A model generated the notes under the pieces. The model did not search any database. It had not been told where the DNA came from and saw only the letters and a program-made list of their open reading frames with translations. Source: Clostridium_AD sp047624165 (GTDB taxonomy: Bacteria; Bacillota; Clostridia; Clostridiales; Clostridiaceae). From it: DNA of 22,443 nucleotides. The position numbers and the translations under genes were made by a program. Shown here piece after piece: positions 1-7,380 of the stretch (its first letter is position 1; every line of letters begins with the position of its first letter). Location: the NCBI GenBank assembly GCA_047624165.1, contig JBLHPD010000058.1, positions 1 through 22,443 of the forward strand, in the 5' to 3' direction.

Positions 1-50
1 CCAATTAAAGTCTCAATTCTATTTTCATCTCTTTCTTTATTATTGAACAT
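1..50 (-). CDS. Bactofilin (polymer-forming cytoskeletal protein), N-terminal fragment
   Basis: Only the first 16 codons are in the window; the gene runs off the left edge. The reading starts with ATG at 50-48 and gives MFNNKERDENRIETLIG, which resembles the N-terminus of small bactofilins, where a short charged tail leads into an I(D/E)T(I/L)IG motif just before the beta-helix core. A strong ribosome site, GGAGGAGAG, lies at 64-56, six bases before the start. Bactofilins polymerise without nucleotide and act as scaffolds at the membrane or in the cell wall; in Firmicutes they are tied to shape and motility. The call rests on a very short peptide, so the family is likely but not proven. Confidence 0.6.
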   Translation of the reverse strand, partial: MFNNKERDENRIETLI

Positions 51-138
51 ATAAACTCTCCTCCAATTTTAATTAAAATATATTTTAAAATATTATTCTT
101 ATATAAATAAAAATGCTTTTTATAAAAGAATATCTAAA

Positions 139-168
139 ATTATATTTTAATGAATAAAATTACTTCAA
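139..168 (-). promoter_or_regulatory. Candidate sigma-A promoter for the bactofilin gene
   Basis: On the minus strand TTGAAG (168-163) and TATAAT (144-139) are separated by 18 bases and lie about 90 bases upstream of the bactofilin ATG. This places transcription start downstream of the structured RNA at 283-438, so that RNA need not be the leader of this gene. Confidence 0.5.
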
Positions 169-210
169 AAGGTTAATATTATAAATGTAATCGGAGTTAA
201 ATCTCCATTA

Positions 211-276
211 GCATAAAATAAATTATTTTATGCGACCCCCCCATCCCCCTTGGGACCGATAATACGGTCCCTTTTG
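211..276. other. Two strong hairpins flanking a C-run/G-run
   Basis: GCATAAAATA (211-220) and TATTTTATGC (224-233) form a perfect 10-bp stem with a 3-base loop. GGGACCG (252-258) and CGGTCCC (265-271) form a 7-bp GC-rich stem, followed on the plus strand by TTTT, so it is terminator-like in the plus direction only. Between them the plus strand has seven C, AT, then five C, which is very unusual in this AT-rich DNA. They lie directly 3' of the structured RNA read on the minus strand, and the GC-rich stem sits where the other copy of that RNA also has a hairpin, so it may be its last helix. Confidence 0.5.
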
Positions 277-282
277 TAATTA

Positions 283-438
283 GGCACATTCTGTGATAAA
301 GGCAGTATACGAGTCTGTTCTAGACTAGTCTATTTTGCACCATGCTGTGTCATCAGAACCTGTCGATAGGAAAACTAGAGACGGAATCTGTTTCCTTGCG
401 TTGTTGCAAAATATAATAGCATATTTGACTTGTTATTT
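283..438 (-). ncRNA. Structured RNA candidate, copy A (homologous to 20231-20375)
   Basis: Read on the minus strand, 438 to 325 aligns with 20231-20344 over 114 nt each at roughly 75% identity, with shared blocks AAATAACAAGTCAAA, ATATTTTG, TTCCGT, CTAGTT, CTATC, TCTGATGAC and TAGACTAG. Similarity resumes at ATACTG and at GAATGTGCC (291-283) after a copy-specific hairpin insert, AGTCT-agaac-AGACT. A perfect 9-bp long-range helix joins 413-405 (TATTTTGCA) to 339-331 (TGCAAAATA). Inside it are a GGAA/TTCC hairpin and a short stem CAC/GTG around a conserved RYATG-like loop. CTAGT inside the helix can pair with ACTAG outside it, making a pseudoknot. It starts about 25 bases after the stop of the upstream VCBS gene. 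No coding potential is evident. The family is not recognised; orientation is taken from copy B, which is co-directional with its operon. Confidence 0.7.
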
Positions 439-463
439 AGTTTAATATCTAAGATAAGAGAAA

Positions 464-1453
464 TTACTTAATAGCTATAGAACTAATCATAAAGGTAGAA
501 ATATTATCGCCATTAGGCGTAAGTTTAAGAATTAATTCTATAGTATAATTTTTTGTTTCTTTTAAAATGTTGGCATTAGGTTCATTTATGTCATTGGTAT
601 TAGATCCTTTAAAATTTAGGGTCCATATAATTTCACTGGTATTACCGTTTTTGTCCCATTTATAATCTTTGAAAATGGCATCCTGAAAGTTGAAATATAC
701 TTTTCTGTTTGATAAATCGCTTAATAGTGAAATATCATTACCGTTTAAATCAGGGGTGAAAAGTTCTTTTGATATATTTAATTCCGCTAGTGGAAAACTG
801 GCCATCAGATTTATAAAACCTAATATGGTGTTTTTACCCATAAAATTTTCAGCATAGTTATAGTCAAAAGATTTTAATTTATTTTGAATGAAAATATAAC
901 TGATAAAATTCATTTTACCATCTTTAATATTGCCAGATAGAACTTTAGGTGTTTTATTGTTTTTACTATCTATAAAACCTAAAATATTGTTTGTGCTACA
1001 AAATATATCTTCAAATTTTTCGCCATTCCAAAGGAATGCATGCAAAATAGATTTATTCTTTATCGATGATGTATCCACTAAAGAGGCTTGAGTAAATATT
1101 TCAGGTGAATTATCTCTAGATATATCCATTAAAGTAAGTCTCATTGGCCAATCTGCATAGTAATTTCCTACAGTGCTAATTTTTTTAGAAGGCTCTAGAT
1201 AATAACTTTTATCTTCTGAATTTATTTGAATATAATATTTATCCGCATCTGTTTTTATGTAGAGAATATCTTTAGTTCCATCCCCTGTTAGATCAGCTTG
1301 TATCATTTTGGGTTCATTAACAATATTAAATGTGCTTACTAAATTTTTTCTGAAAAATAAGAAGAATGTAAGCATTATGGTAAGGATAATAATAATAACA
1401 GCAAAAGCATAATAGATAAATTTCCTTTTAAAAAATATAACCTGTAATTTCAT
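464..1453 (-). CDS. Membrane-anchored FG-GAP/VCBS-repeat-like protein
   Basis: A 329-residue protein with one N-terminal membrane segment (about residues 13-35, a hydrophobic Ile/Leu/Phe stretch) and the rest outside the cell. DLTGDGTKDIL at 54-64 is a calcium-loop type motif found in FG-GAP/VCBS propeller repeats, and a degenerate second one, MDISRDNSPEI, lies at 109-119. The start chosen is ATG at 1453, which has GGGGGGTGG five bases before it; a longer reading from 1519 has no such site. It is divergent from the solute-binding lipoprotein, with about 105 bases between the starts, so both may be controlled together. Its role is unknown; such proteins are common clostridial surface proteins of the VCBS type. 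A structured RNA candidate follows the stop by about 25 bases. Confidence 0.65.
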   Translation of the reverse strand: MKLQVIFFKRKFIYYAFAVIIIILTIMLTFFLFFRKNLVSTFNIVNEPKMIQADLTGDGTKDILYIKTDADKYYIQINSEDKSYYLEPSKKISTVGNYYADWPMRLTLMDISRDNSPEIFTQASLVDTSSIKNKSILHAFLWNGEKFEDIFCSTNNILGFIDSKNNKTPKVLSGNIKDGKMNFISYIFIQNKLKSFDYNYAENFMGKNTILGFINLMASFPLAELNISKELFTPDLNGNDISLLSDLSNRKVYFNFQDAIFKDYKWDKNGNTSEIIWTLNFKGSNTNDINEPNANILKETKNYTIELILKLTPNGDNISTFMISSIAIK

Positions 1454-1558
1454 ATATTCCACCCCCCTTAAATTATATGTAACAAATATATATTTAATTA
1501 ACTTATATTCAATAAACATTAAGAAAATTCATTTTTCTTAAGATAAAGAGGTGAACTT

Positions 1559-2812
1559 ATGAAAAAATCAAATAAATTTTTAAAAAACCTATGTAGTATT
1601 GCTATAGTTTTAGTTGTGATTTTTAACCTTTCAGCCTGCAAATTTGGTGAAAAAGAAAAAAGTGAAAATCAGAAAAAATTAAACATATATTTAGACACAA
1701 CTGATGAGTATTCTTCAAAAGTAATTAAGTTTTTAATTGATGAGTTTAAAAAAGATAACCCAGATGTGGAAATAAAACTAAATGCTGCACTTGGGGATAA
1801 AAGTGACATCATGGAAACTATTAATCTGGGCACAGAAATTGATATAATTTTTACTAACAGGAATACTCTTATTGAACTTAGTAAAAAGGGAGTTTTGAGT
1901 GATTTGAAAAGCACTTATGAGAAAGGGGCTATAAGTGATAGATTTTATGATATTATCGGTTCTTATGGTAGAGTAGGAGATAAATACTATGGCATAGGGG
2001 TAGTACCATATTCTATGGAACTACTATATAATAAAGCAATTCTAGAAAAACTAAAAATATCTAACCCTAATAATTTAGAACAATGGCTAAATGTATTAAA
2101 GCAAATTAATGGTAAGGGAATAAAAACTCCTGTGGTACTAACACAAGATTTAGATGCCAATGGATTTCTATTTTCATTAATAGCTAGCAAAACCATAAAT
2201 ATTCATGAGATTGAGGAAAACTATGATGGTGGTGAGGAAGCTTATAAAAAATTGAAAGACGTAGAGGGAATATTTAACGAATTTAATTCACTTACAAAAG
2301 ACAGTGGAATCACTAAGAATTCTTTTGAACCTGGTAATGAACAAAGCATTCTTAGTTTTAATAATGGGGATTCTCCATTATTAGTATCTATTTCTTATTA
2401 TAATTCTAAACTTAATGGAAGTAATATAGGTATAGTAGAAGATTATAAGAATAATTCAAGTTATGGTTCGAGTGTTCCTATTATAGTTAATTCACTACTA
2501 AGCGTCCCTGTAAATGCAAAAAATGGCGATAATGCTGATGCTTTTATTAAATTTATATATAGCGAAGATGTTCAGTCAAGAATTGTGCAAAAGGGAATTA
2601 TAAGCGGAAATAAAATTGCAAATAACAAAATATCAGGTATTGGAAAAATAATGGTCGAGCATATGCACAAAGCTAATGATAATAGTATGCTACTACTAGA
2701 TAACTTACCTGATAAAATTAAAAATAACGTACTTTTAGCTTTGAGAAGAATCTTAGATAGTGGTTATAGTTCAAATGAATGGGAGCGATTATTAAAAGAA
2801 TCTTATAAATAA
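1559..2812 (+). CDS. Extracellular solute-binding lipoprotein (family 1 type)
   Basis: A 417-residue lipoprotein. The N-terminus has a KK start, a hydrophobic core and a lipobox NLSAC with Cys at about 27, then a charged linker. LNIYLDTTDEYSSKVIKFL, then FKKDNPDVEIKL, and later PYSMELLYNKAILEKL follow the usual order of family 1 (sugar/oligosaccharide-type) binding proteins of ABC importers: first beta-strand, second strand, and the 'Y-N-K' hinge region. Length is normal for the family. The ribosome site is AGAGGTGA at 1546-1553. No permease or ATPase gene is adjacent, so this is an orphan receptor; it may serve a transporter encoded elsewhere or act as a sensor. The substrate cannot be read from the sequence. 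A 9-bp inverted repeat lies just upstream (1519-1541). Confidence 0.75.
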   Translation: MKKSNKFLKNLCSIAIVLVVIFNLSACKFGEKEKSENQKKLNIYLDTTDEYSSKVIKFLIDEFKKDNPDVEIKLNAALGDKSDIMETINLGTEIDIIFTNRNTLIELSKKGVLSDLKSTYEKGAISDRFYDIIGSYGRVGDKYYGIGVVPYSMELLYNKAILEKLKISNPNNLEQWLNVLKQINGKGIKTPVVLTQDLDANGFLFSLIASKTINIHEIEENYDGGEEAYKKLKDVEGIFNEFNSLTKDSGITKNSFEPGNEQSILSFNNGDSPLLVSISYYNSKLNGSNIGIVEDYKNNSSYGSSVPIIVNSLLSVPVNAKNGDNADAFIKFIYSEDVQSRIVQKGIISGNKIANNKISGIGKIMVEHMHKANDNSMLLLDNLPDKIKNNVLLALRRILDSGYSSNEWERLLKESYK

Positions 2813-2867
2813 TTTGATAAAGTTCATTAAAATAAAGTATATTCAAATAAAGCAAATTCAAATAAAT

Positions 2868-2901
2868 AAAAAAAGAAGTATAAATTCATACTTCTTTTTT
2901 T
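2868..2901. terminator. Bidirectional terminator between the lipoprotein gene and perR
   Basis: GAAGTAT (2875-2881) and ATACTTC (2888-2894) form a stem with loop AAATTC, flanked by seven A on the left and seven T on the right. The A/T tails make it usable by both convergent genes. Confidence 0.85.
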
Positions 2902-2921
2902 ATTTTCACGACCCTAATAAA

Positions 2922-3332
2922 TCATTCTTTGCAATTTTCACATAAACCATAAAAATATAGTTTACTAGTTAAAACTTCGTAACTGGTATAAGGTTTTACA
3001 TCTTCATTTACATTTGAAAAACATATGCCTTCTATGTCATCAACTTTACCACAACTTATACACTGTATATGAGGATGCGGAAACATATTACCATCATATC
3101 TAAAGTTACCTTCACCTACATTAAGTTCTATTATTAATTCAACTTCTACTAGAGTTTTTAATGCCTTATACACTGTAGCTAAACTCATAGTAGGATATGT
3201 TGGTTGTAGAGCTTTATAAATTACTTCTGCCGAAGGATGTTCTTTTGTAGATTGCAAATATTTGTAAACAGCAATACGTTGAGGTGTAAGTTTTAATTTT
3301 TTTTGTCTAAAAATTGTTGTAATGTTATCCAT
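2922..3332 (-). CDS. perR: PerR, peroxide-sensing Fur-family repressor
   Basis: A 136-residue Fur-family regulator. The residues match Bacillus subtilis PerR with a constant offset of five: H32, D80, H86, H88 and D99 correspond to the regulatory metal ligands H37, D85, H91, H93 and D104, and C91, C94, C131 and C134 correspond to the structural zinc ligands C96, C99, C136 and C139. The winged-helix part (KLTPQRIAVYKYL, then SLATVYKALKTL) occupies about residues 12-62. PerR represses oxidative-stress genes; oxidation of the metal-bound His releases DNA. The start at 3332 has AGGA eight bases upstream; the ATG three codons earlier has no site. It stands alone, convergent with the lipoprotein gene. 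Self-regulation is plausible (see 3364-3379). Confidence 0.9.
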   Translation of the reverse strand: MDNITTIFRQKKLKLTPQRIAVYKYLQSTKEHPSAEVIYKALQPTYPTMSLATVYKALKTLVEVELIIELNVGEGNFRYDGNMFPHPHIQCISCGKVDDIEGICFSNVNEDVKPYTSYEVLTSKLYFYGLCENCKE

Positions 3333-3363
3333 ACTCACCATCCTATAATATAATAATATTTAC

Positions 3364-3379
3364 TATAATATTTATTATA
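3364..3379. promoter_or_regulatory. Possible PerR-box-like palindrome
   Basis: TATAATATTTATTATA is an inverted repeat with arms TATAAT and ATTATA, 31 bases upstream of the perR start. It resembles the PerR box TTATAATNATTATAA known from Bacillus but the centre is one base longer, and such AT palindromes arise easily in this DNA. Confidence 0.3.
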
Positions 3380-3535
3380 TAATACGAATTATTATTTGTC
3401 AAAAAATAATGTAAGTACAAATGATAGTGTTAATAAAAATTATGCCTATTGGAAATTTAATTATTATTCTATTTTTATTCATTTATAGGATAAGTAACAT
3501 ATATTAGTAATATATAGAGAGGGGGAGTTAATATT

Positions 3536-4948
3536 TTGAAAAAAACCTATGTATTAGATACCAATGTTATTCTGTATTCACCCAGTGCTATATTATCTTT
3601 TGGAGATAATGATGTTATAATACCTGAAGTGGTACTCGAGGAATTAGATAGTTTTAAAAAAGATAAAAGTGATTTAGGAGCTAATGCTAGATATGCGGCT
3701 AGACTTATTGATAACCTTAGAAAACAGGGAAAACTAAATGAGGGTATAGAGCTATTGAGTGGGGGAAGGCTTAGAGTAGAAATGAATCACTATGATACGT
3801 TAATTCCGCCTTCTTGGAATAAAGAAAAAGCTGACAATAGAATAATACAGGTATGTAAAGGACTTAAAGAGCAAGGGGAAGATGTATGGTTAATAACAAA
3901 AGATATATTTCAGCGAATAAAGGCAGATGCCTTAGATATTAATGTAGAAGATTTTTATGAAAAATTTGTGCCGGAATATGACAATCAATATACAGGAAGA
4001 GCAGAGGTTTTTGTGTCTACAGAAAAACTTGAAGAGTTTTATAGCAAAAAAATTTTAGAAGTTGAGGCCTTACTTAATTATGATGAGAATTCAGAAGAAT
4101 ATACCACACCAAGTTTATACACAAATCAATTTTTACTTATTCATTCAATGGAAAACCCTAAACAAACTGCACTAGGTAGGTATGATGGTAAAAATATAGT
4201 GCCGCTTTACAGTAAAGACGGTAAACCCTCAGGAGTTGTACCGAGAAATGTAGGTCAGAAATTTATGTTAGAAGCTTTAAGTTTAGATGCAGTAAAAGCA
4301 CCACTCGTAATTATTAAAGGCCCGGCAGGAACAGCTAAAACACTATTTTCATTAGCGGTGGGACTTCAAAAAATATTACAGGAGAGTACTGAGCACCACC
4401 AAGGTGGTGAGCACCACCAAGGTGGTGAGCATTACAGAAGAATTTTAATTTGCAGACCCAACGTTACAATGGACGAAGAAATAGGGTTTCTACCTGGTAC
4501 GGAACAAGAAAAAATATCACCTTTTATGAGACCGATATTTGACAATTTAGAAATTCTTGTGGAATCTGATGAAAAAGAACGTTACAAGAACGAAAAGCAA
4601 TTATTAGATAAGATAAAAGACTTGTTTGATAGGAGAATTATAACTACTGAAGCTGTTGCTTACCTTAGGGGAAGGTCGATAGTTAAAAATTGGGTAATCA
4701 TAGATGAGGCACAAAATTTGTCGCCCAAACAAGTTAAAGCAATAATAACTAGAGTTGGCGAGGGGACTAAGTTAATTCTTATAGGTGACCCAGAGCAAAT
4801 AGATCATCCTTTTCTCGATTCAAGGTCAAATGGTTTGTGCTATGCTTCTGAAAAAATGAAAGGTAGTGATTTGTGTTATCAGGTAACTTTAAAATATGAT
4901 GAATGTGAGAGATCACCACTTGCATACGAAGGCTCTAAAAAATTATAA
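3536..4948 (+). CDS. PIN-domain / PhoH-type ATPase (PhoH2 family)
   Basis: A 470-residue fusion of an N-terminal PIN nuclease-like domain (about 1-140; YVLDTNVIL with Asp8, acidic EVVLEELD at 31-38) and a C-terminal PhoH ATPase (about 235-460). Walker A is GPAGTAKT at 262-269, Walker B is VIIDEAQ near 388-394, and ILIGDPEQID follows. Homologues (B. subtilis YlaK, mycobacterial PhoH2) are RNA helicase/ribonuclease-like proteins. The start is TTG at 3536 with GGGGGAG eight bases upstream. Odd feature: an exact tandem of an 18-bp unit adds HHQGGEHHQGGEH at about 287-299, between Walker A and the next strand. The domain after the insert (RRILICRPNV) is intact, so it is probably a tolerated loop. 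The gene appears monocistronic, ending in a terminator. Confidence 0.88.
   Translation: MKKTYVLDTNVILYSPSAILSFGDNDVIIPEVVLEELDSFKKDKSDLGANARYAARLIDNLRKQGKLNEGIELLSGGRLRVEMNHYDTLIPPSWNKEKADNRIIQVCKGLKEQGEDVWLITKDIFQRIKADALDINVEDFYEKFVPEYDNQYTGRAEVFVSTEKLEEFYSKKILEVEALLNYDENSEEYTTPSLYTNQFLLIHSMENPKQTALGRYDGKNIVPLYSKDGKPSGVVPRNVGQKFMLEALSLDAVKAPLVIIKGPAGTAKTLFSLAVGLQKILQESTEHHQGGEHHQGGEHYRRILICRPNVTMDEEIGFLPGTEQEKISPFMRPIFDNLEILVESDEKERYKNEKQLLDKIKDLFDRRIITTEAVAYLRGRSIVKNWVIIDEAQNLSPKQVKAIITRVGEGTKLILIGDPEQIDHPFLDSRSNGLCYASEKMKGSDLCYQVTLKYDECERSPLAYEGSKKL
4391..4430 (+). repeat. In-frame 18-bp tandem repeat inside the PhoH gene
   Basis: Two exact copies of GAGCACCACCAAGGTGGT (4391-4408, 4409-4426) and the start of a third (GAGCA). 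Each unit contains the inverted repeat ACCACC-AA-GGTGGT, so each copy can form its own 6-bp hairpin. The unit length is a multiple of three, so copy-number change would lengthen or shorten the EHHQGG protein loop without a frameshift. Confidence 0.95.
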
Positions 4949-4963
4949 ATAAACTGTTTTTTC

Positions 4964-4995
4964 AAAAGAGAGTATAAAAATTTATACTCTCTTTT
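4964..4995. terminator. Terminator after the PhoH gene
   Basis: AAAAGAGAGTATA (4964-4976) and TATACTCTCTTTT (4983-4995) are a perfect 13-bp inverted repeat with a 6-base loop, ending in TTTTG, 15 bases past the stop. Confidence 0.85.
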
Positions 4996-5112
4996 GTATA
5001 AAATTATCATATTAGTAGTTATATTCACAAAAATTACATTAAAATTTTGTATTAAAATATTCAGTTTTACTGTACAATGTGATAGTACCTAATAAAGAAA
5101 AGGATGGTAAAC

Positions 5113-6135
5113 ATGAGAAAAATGAAGAATCGTGTAAAGACCAAAAGAAATACAGGAAAACTTGTTTTGCTATTTTTAATATTTGAACTTGTTTTCACAG
5201 CAATTACGGGCCCATTTATGGTCTATTATGGTCCTTTTAAAAATGTAAAGACTACGGTAGTAGGTGCAGCAATGACTACGTATACACTACAGTGGCTAGC
5301 AACATCATTTTTATCCGATGAGAAAATAAAAGAAATTATGAGTGAACAAACAGTAGATGTTATAGCTCAAGATAATTTAAAGGGTGAAAATGCTGGTGTA
5401 GTGGTAGAAAATAAAGATGATAATAGTATTGAAAGATATGATGTCTCAGTAGCAAATAAATTTACAGGGTATTTACTAGTAATTAATGATCCAACAAGGA
5501 TAAGGGTAGGGTTTAGTACTAAGCTCGGAATAGAAGGTGAGCGGACTAGTGAAATTGCAAAAAACAATAATGCAATTGCGGCTGTTAATGGTGGCGCATT
5601 TACAGATTTAGCTGGGGAAACAGAATGGGCAGGAACGGGCGCAAACCCATCAGGAATTATAATGGCCAATGGGAAAATTGAATATAATGATATAACAAAT
5701 GAAAATGAAAAAAGAGAAGTTATAGCATTGACTAGCTCCGGGAATCTACTAGTTGGTAAACATAGTTTTAAAGAAATGAAAGAAGTTGGAGTAACTGATG
5801 CTGTATCTTTTGGCCCGGCACTTATAGTTAATGGGCAGAAAACTATATCTCGTGGTGATGGTGGATGGGGAATCGCAGGTAGAACTGCCATTGCACAAAG
5901 GCAAGATGGAGCAATAATGTTATTAGTTATTGATGGTAGACAGTTAGGTAGTTTAGGGGCTAGCTTAAAAGATGTACAAGATGTATTATACGAAAATGGA
6001 GCTGTTAATGCTTCTAACTTAGATGGGGGTTCTTCTTCTACAATGTTTTATAATGATGAAGTTATAAATAGTCCTTCCGATAGCTTAGGAGAGAGATCTG
6101 TACCTTCGATTATATATGTAGAGAGTAGAAAATAG
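5113..6135 (+). CDS. Membrane-anchored phosphodiester glycosidase-family protein (NAGPA/DUF2233), copy 1
   Basis: A 340-residue protein with a basic N-terminus and one membrane segment (about 15-40, LVLLFLIFELVFTAITGPF), then an extracellular NAGPA domain. Diagnostic motifs are AVNGGAFTD, FGPALIVNGQ, GRTAIAQRQDG, LLVIDGR and, near the end, NLDGGSSSTM, the hallmark of the family. Relatives remove GlcNAc from phosphodiester-linked sugars; in bacteria they are often annotated as exopolysaccharide-related, so a role in surface glycan editing is an inference. The start at 5113 is chosen because copy 2 keeps this ATG while the upstream ATG there runs at once into TGA; AAAGGA precedes it by about nine bases. 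Compared with copy 2 it carries five extra residues in the DLAGETEW loop. It is followed after 46 bases by the propeller-like gene. Confidence 0.8.
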   Translation: MRKMKNRVKTKRNTGKLVLLFLIFELVFTAITGPFMVYYGPFKNVKTTVVGAAMTTYTLQWLATSFLSDEKIKEIMSEQTVDVIAQDNLKGENAGVVVENKDDNSIERYDVSVANKFTGYLLVINDPTRIRVGFSTKLGIEGERTSEIAKNNNAIAAVNGGAFTDLAGETEWAGTGANPSGIIMANGKIEYNDITNENEKREVIALTSSGNLLVGKHSFKEMKEVGVTDAVSFGPALIVNGQKTISRGDGGWGIAGRTAIAQRQDGAIMLLVIDGRQLGSLGASLKDVQDVLYENGAVNASNLDGGSSSTMFYNDEVINSPSDSLGERSVPSIIYVESRK

Positions 6136-6181
6136 ATTAAAATCTCGGCATAGAATATTTTAAATTAAAGGAGAAAGCATT

Positions 6182-7210
6182 ATGAAATGGATGAAAAGAA
6201 TAAGTATATGGATAGTATTTTCGTTATCCATGCAATGTTTAGGGCTCTTTTATATAAATCATTACTTTCTAGCTACTGATTCAAAATTGGTTACGAAAAA
6301 GGTTGTTGAAGATAAAAGCGAGATAATAAAAAACATTGATATTACCATACCAGGAAATGCAGAAAATGTATTAGTGTCATATGATGCTAAATATTTAACC
6401 TATTTTGAAAATGAAAATTTAAAAATTTTTAATTGTGAGGATGGAAAGATTAAAAATATAGAGGCGGAAGATGGATGTAAAATTTCTTTTTCTGAATGGC
6501 TTCCAGATAGAAATAGAATGCTACTAGTAGAGAAAAAAGCCGACGATGAATCCAGTAATTTAGTGCTATATTCTTACGATGTATCAAAAGGTGTGAAAGT
6601 AAAAATTAAAGATTTAGCATGGTCTGATGCAAAATATGAAGTAGAAGATATTCAAACAGCGCCATTAACAGGAGTTACCTACGTAAAGGCTTCAAGTAGT
6701 GGAGGGATAAGCAGTATTTATAGAATTGACAGAATGAAAGATATGACCAAAACTAACACAATACCTCAGTTTGTAAGTAATATCGCATTAGTGCCTCATG
6801 AAGATAAATTAGTGTATGAGGGATTAGTTTATAATTCAATATATATTACGAGTCAGAATGAGTCTATAAGTATTGAAGGGGTAGACAAGCTTACATTGAT
6901 TGGTGCTGATGGTGATGATAATGTGTATCTTGGAGAATTAAAAGATAATTTGGTAAGCAAGATTTACTATGGTAAAATATCAGAAAACACTAGTGAATGG
7001 AAATCAGTTTCATTAGAAATACCTTGTGAAAAGAATGATTTATTCATTTCGGACTTTGGTAAATTATATCAAAGTGATACACTGAGAGGTGTAGTAAAAG
7101 AAATTAATTCTGGAACTGAAACGAGCTATCAAGGGGAATTATTGCAATTATATACTAAAGGAATAGTAGTCTTAGTAGATAATAAAATTTCTTTTGTTCC
7201 TTTTAAGTAG
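6182..7210 (+). CDS. Membrane-anchored propeller-like protein of unknown function, copy 1
   Basis: A 342-residue protein with an N-terminal membrane segment (about 7-28, ISIWIVFSLSMQCLGLFYI) and an extracellular part made of repeated short beta-strand units: VSYDAKYLTYFENE, ISFSEWLPDRNRMLLVEK, SNLVLYSYDVSKG, GVTYVKASSSGGISSIYRI, ALVPHEDKLVYEG, DNVYLGELKDN. This pattern resembles TolB/DPP-IV-type beta-propellers but no catalytic residue is visible. GGAGAAAG provides the ribosome site. The gene is cotranscribed with the glycosidase-family gene and was duplicated with it, which suggests the two products work as a pair at the cell surface. Function is not known. Confidence 0.7.
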   Translation: MKWMKRISIWIVFSLSMQCLGLFYINHYFLATDSKLVTKKVVEDKSEIIKNIDITIPGNAENVLVSYDAKYLTYFENENLKIFNCEDGKIKNIEAEDGCKISFSEWLPDRNRMLLVEKKADDESSNLVLYSYDVSKGVKVKIKDLAWSDAKYEVEDIQTAPLTGVTYVKASSSGGISSIYRIDRMKDMTKTNTIPQFVSNIALVPHEDKLVYEGLVYNSIYITSQNESISIEGVDKLTLIGADGDDNVYLGELKDNLVSKIYYGKISENTSEWKSVSLEIPCEKNDLFISDFGKLYQSDTLRGVVKEINSGTETSYQGELLQLYTKGIVVLVDNKISFVPFK

Positions 7211-7249
7211 TAAACGTAAGCGCAATAAATAAATAGTTAGCAATTTTAA

Positions 7250-7275
7250 ACTGTGCCTTTTGGCATGGTTTTTTT
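7250..7275 (+). terminator. Terminator of duplicated module, copy 1
   Basis: ACTGTGCC-tttt-GGCATGGT is an 8-bp stem with two G-U pairs, followed by seven T. An outer pairing AGCGCAA (7219-7225) with TTGCGCT (7274-7280) can enclose it. Confidence 0.8.
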
Positions 7276-7380
7276 GCGCTAAATATTTTTATTCACAAAA
7301 AATTCATGGGAATTTTCTTTTAAAATACAAAATTTTACTGTAAAATATGCTAGTACTTAATAAAGAAAAGGATGTGAAAC

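Larger units (their letters stand above)
5023..7275 (+). repeat. Tandem duplication, copy 1 (promoter region, two genes, terminator)
   Basis: This block and 7291-9527 are the same module twice. Similarity starts at ATTCACAAAAA upstream of the first gene, includes a candidate promoter region (TTTTACTGTACAATGTG here, TTTTACTGTAAAATATG in copy 2; likely -10 TACAAT/TAAAAT), both genes, their 46-base spacer, and the terminator. The copies differ at many silent sites, so the duplication is not brand new. Confidence 0.9.

Noticed and set aside
233..249. Short minus-strand reading frame ATGGGGGGGTCGCAT after a G-rich stretch.
   Set aside because: The G-run abuts the ATG with no spacing, the peptide would be about 15 residues of low complexity, and it lies between hairpins; it is more likely structural RNA or DNA.
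5367..5891. A long minus-strand open frame of 174 codons inside the glycosidase-family gene, repeated at 7635-8153.
   Set aside because: It is the antisense of a well-supported gene and recurs only because that gene is duplicated.
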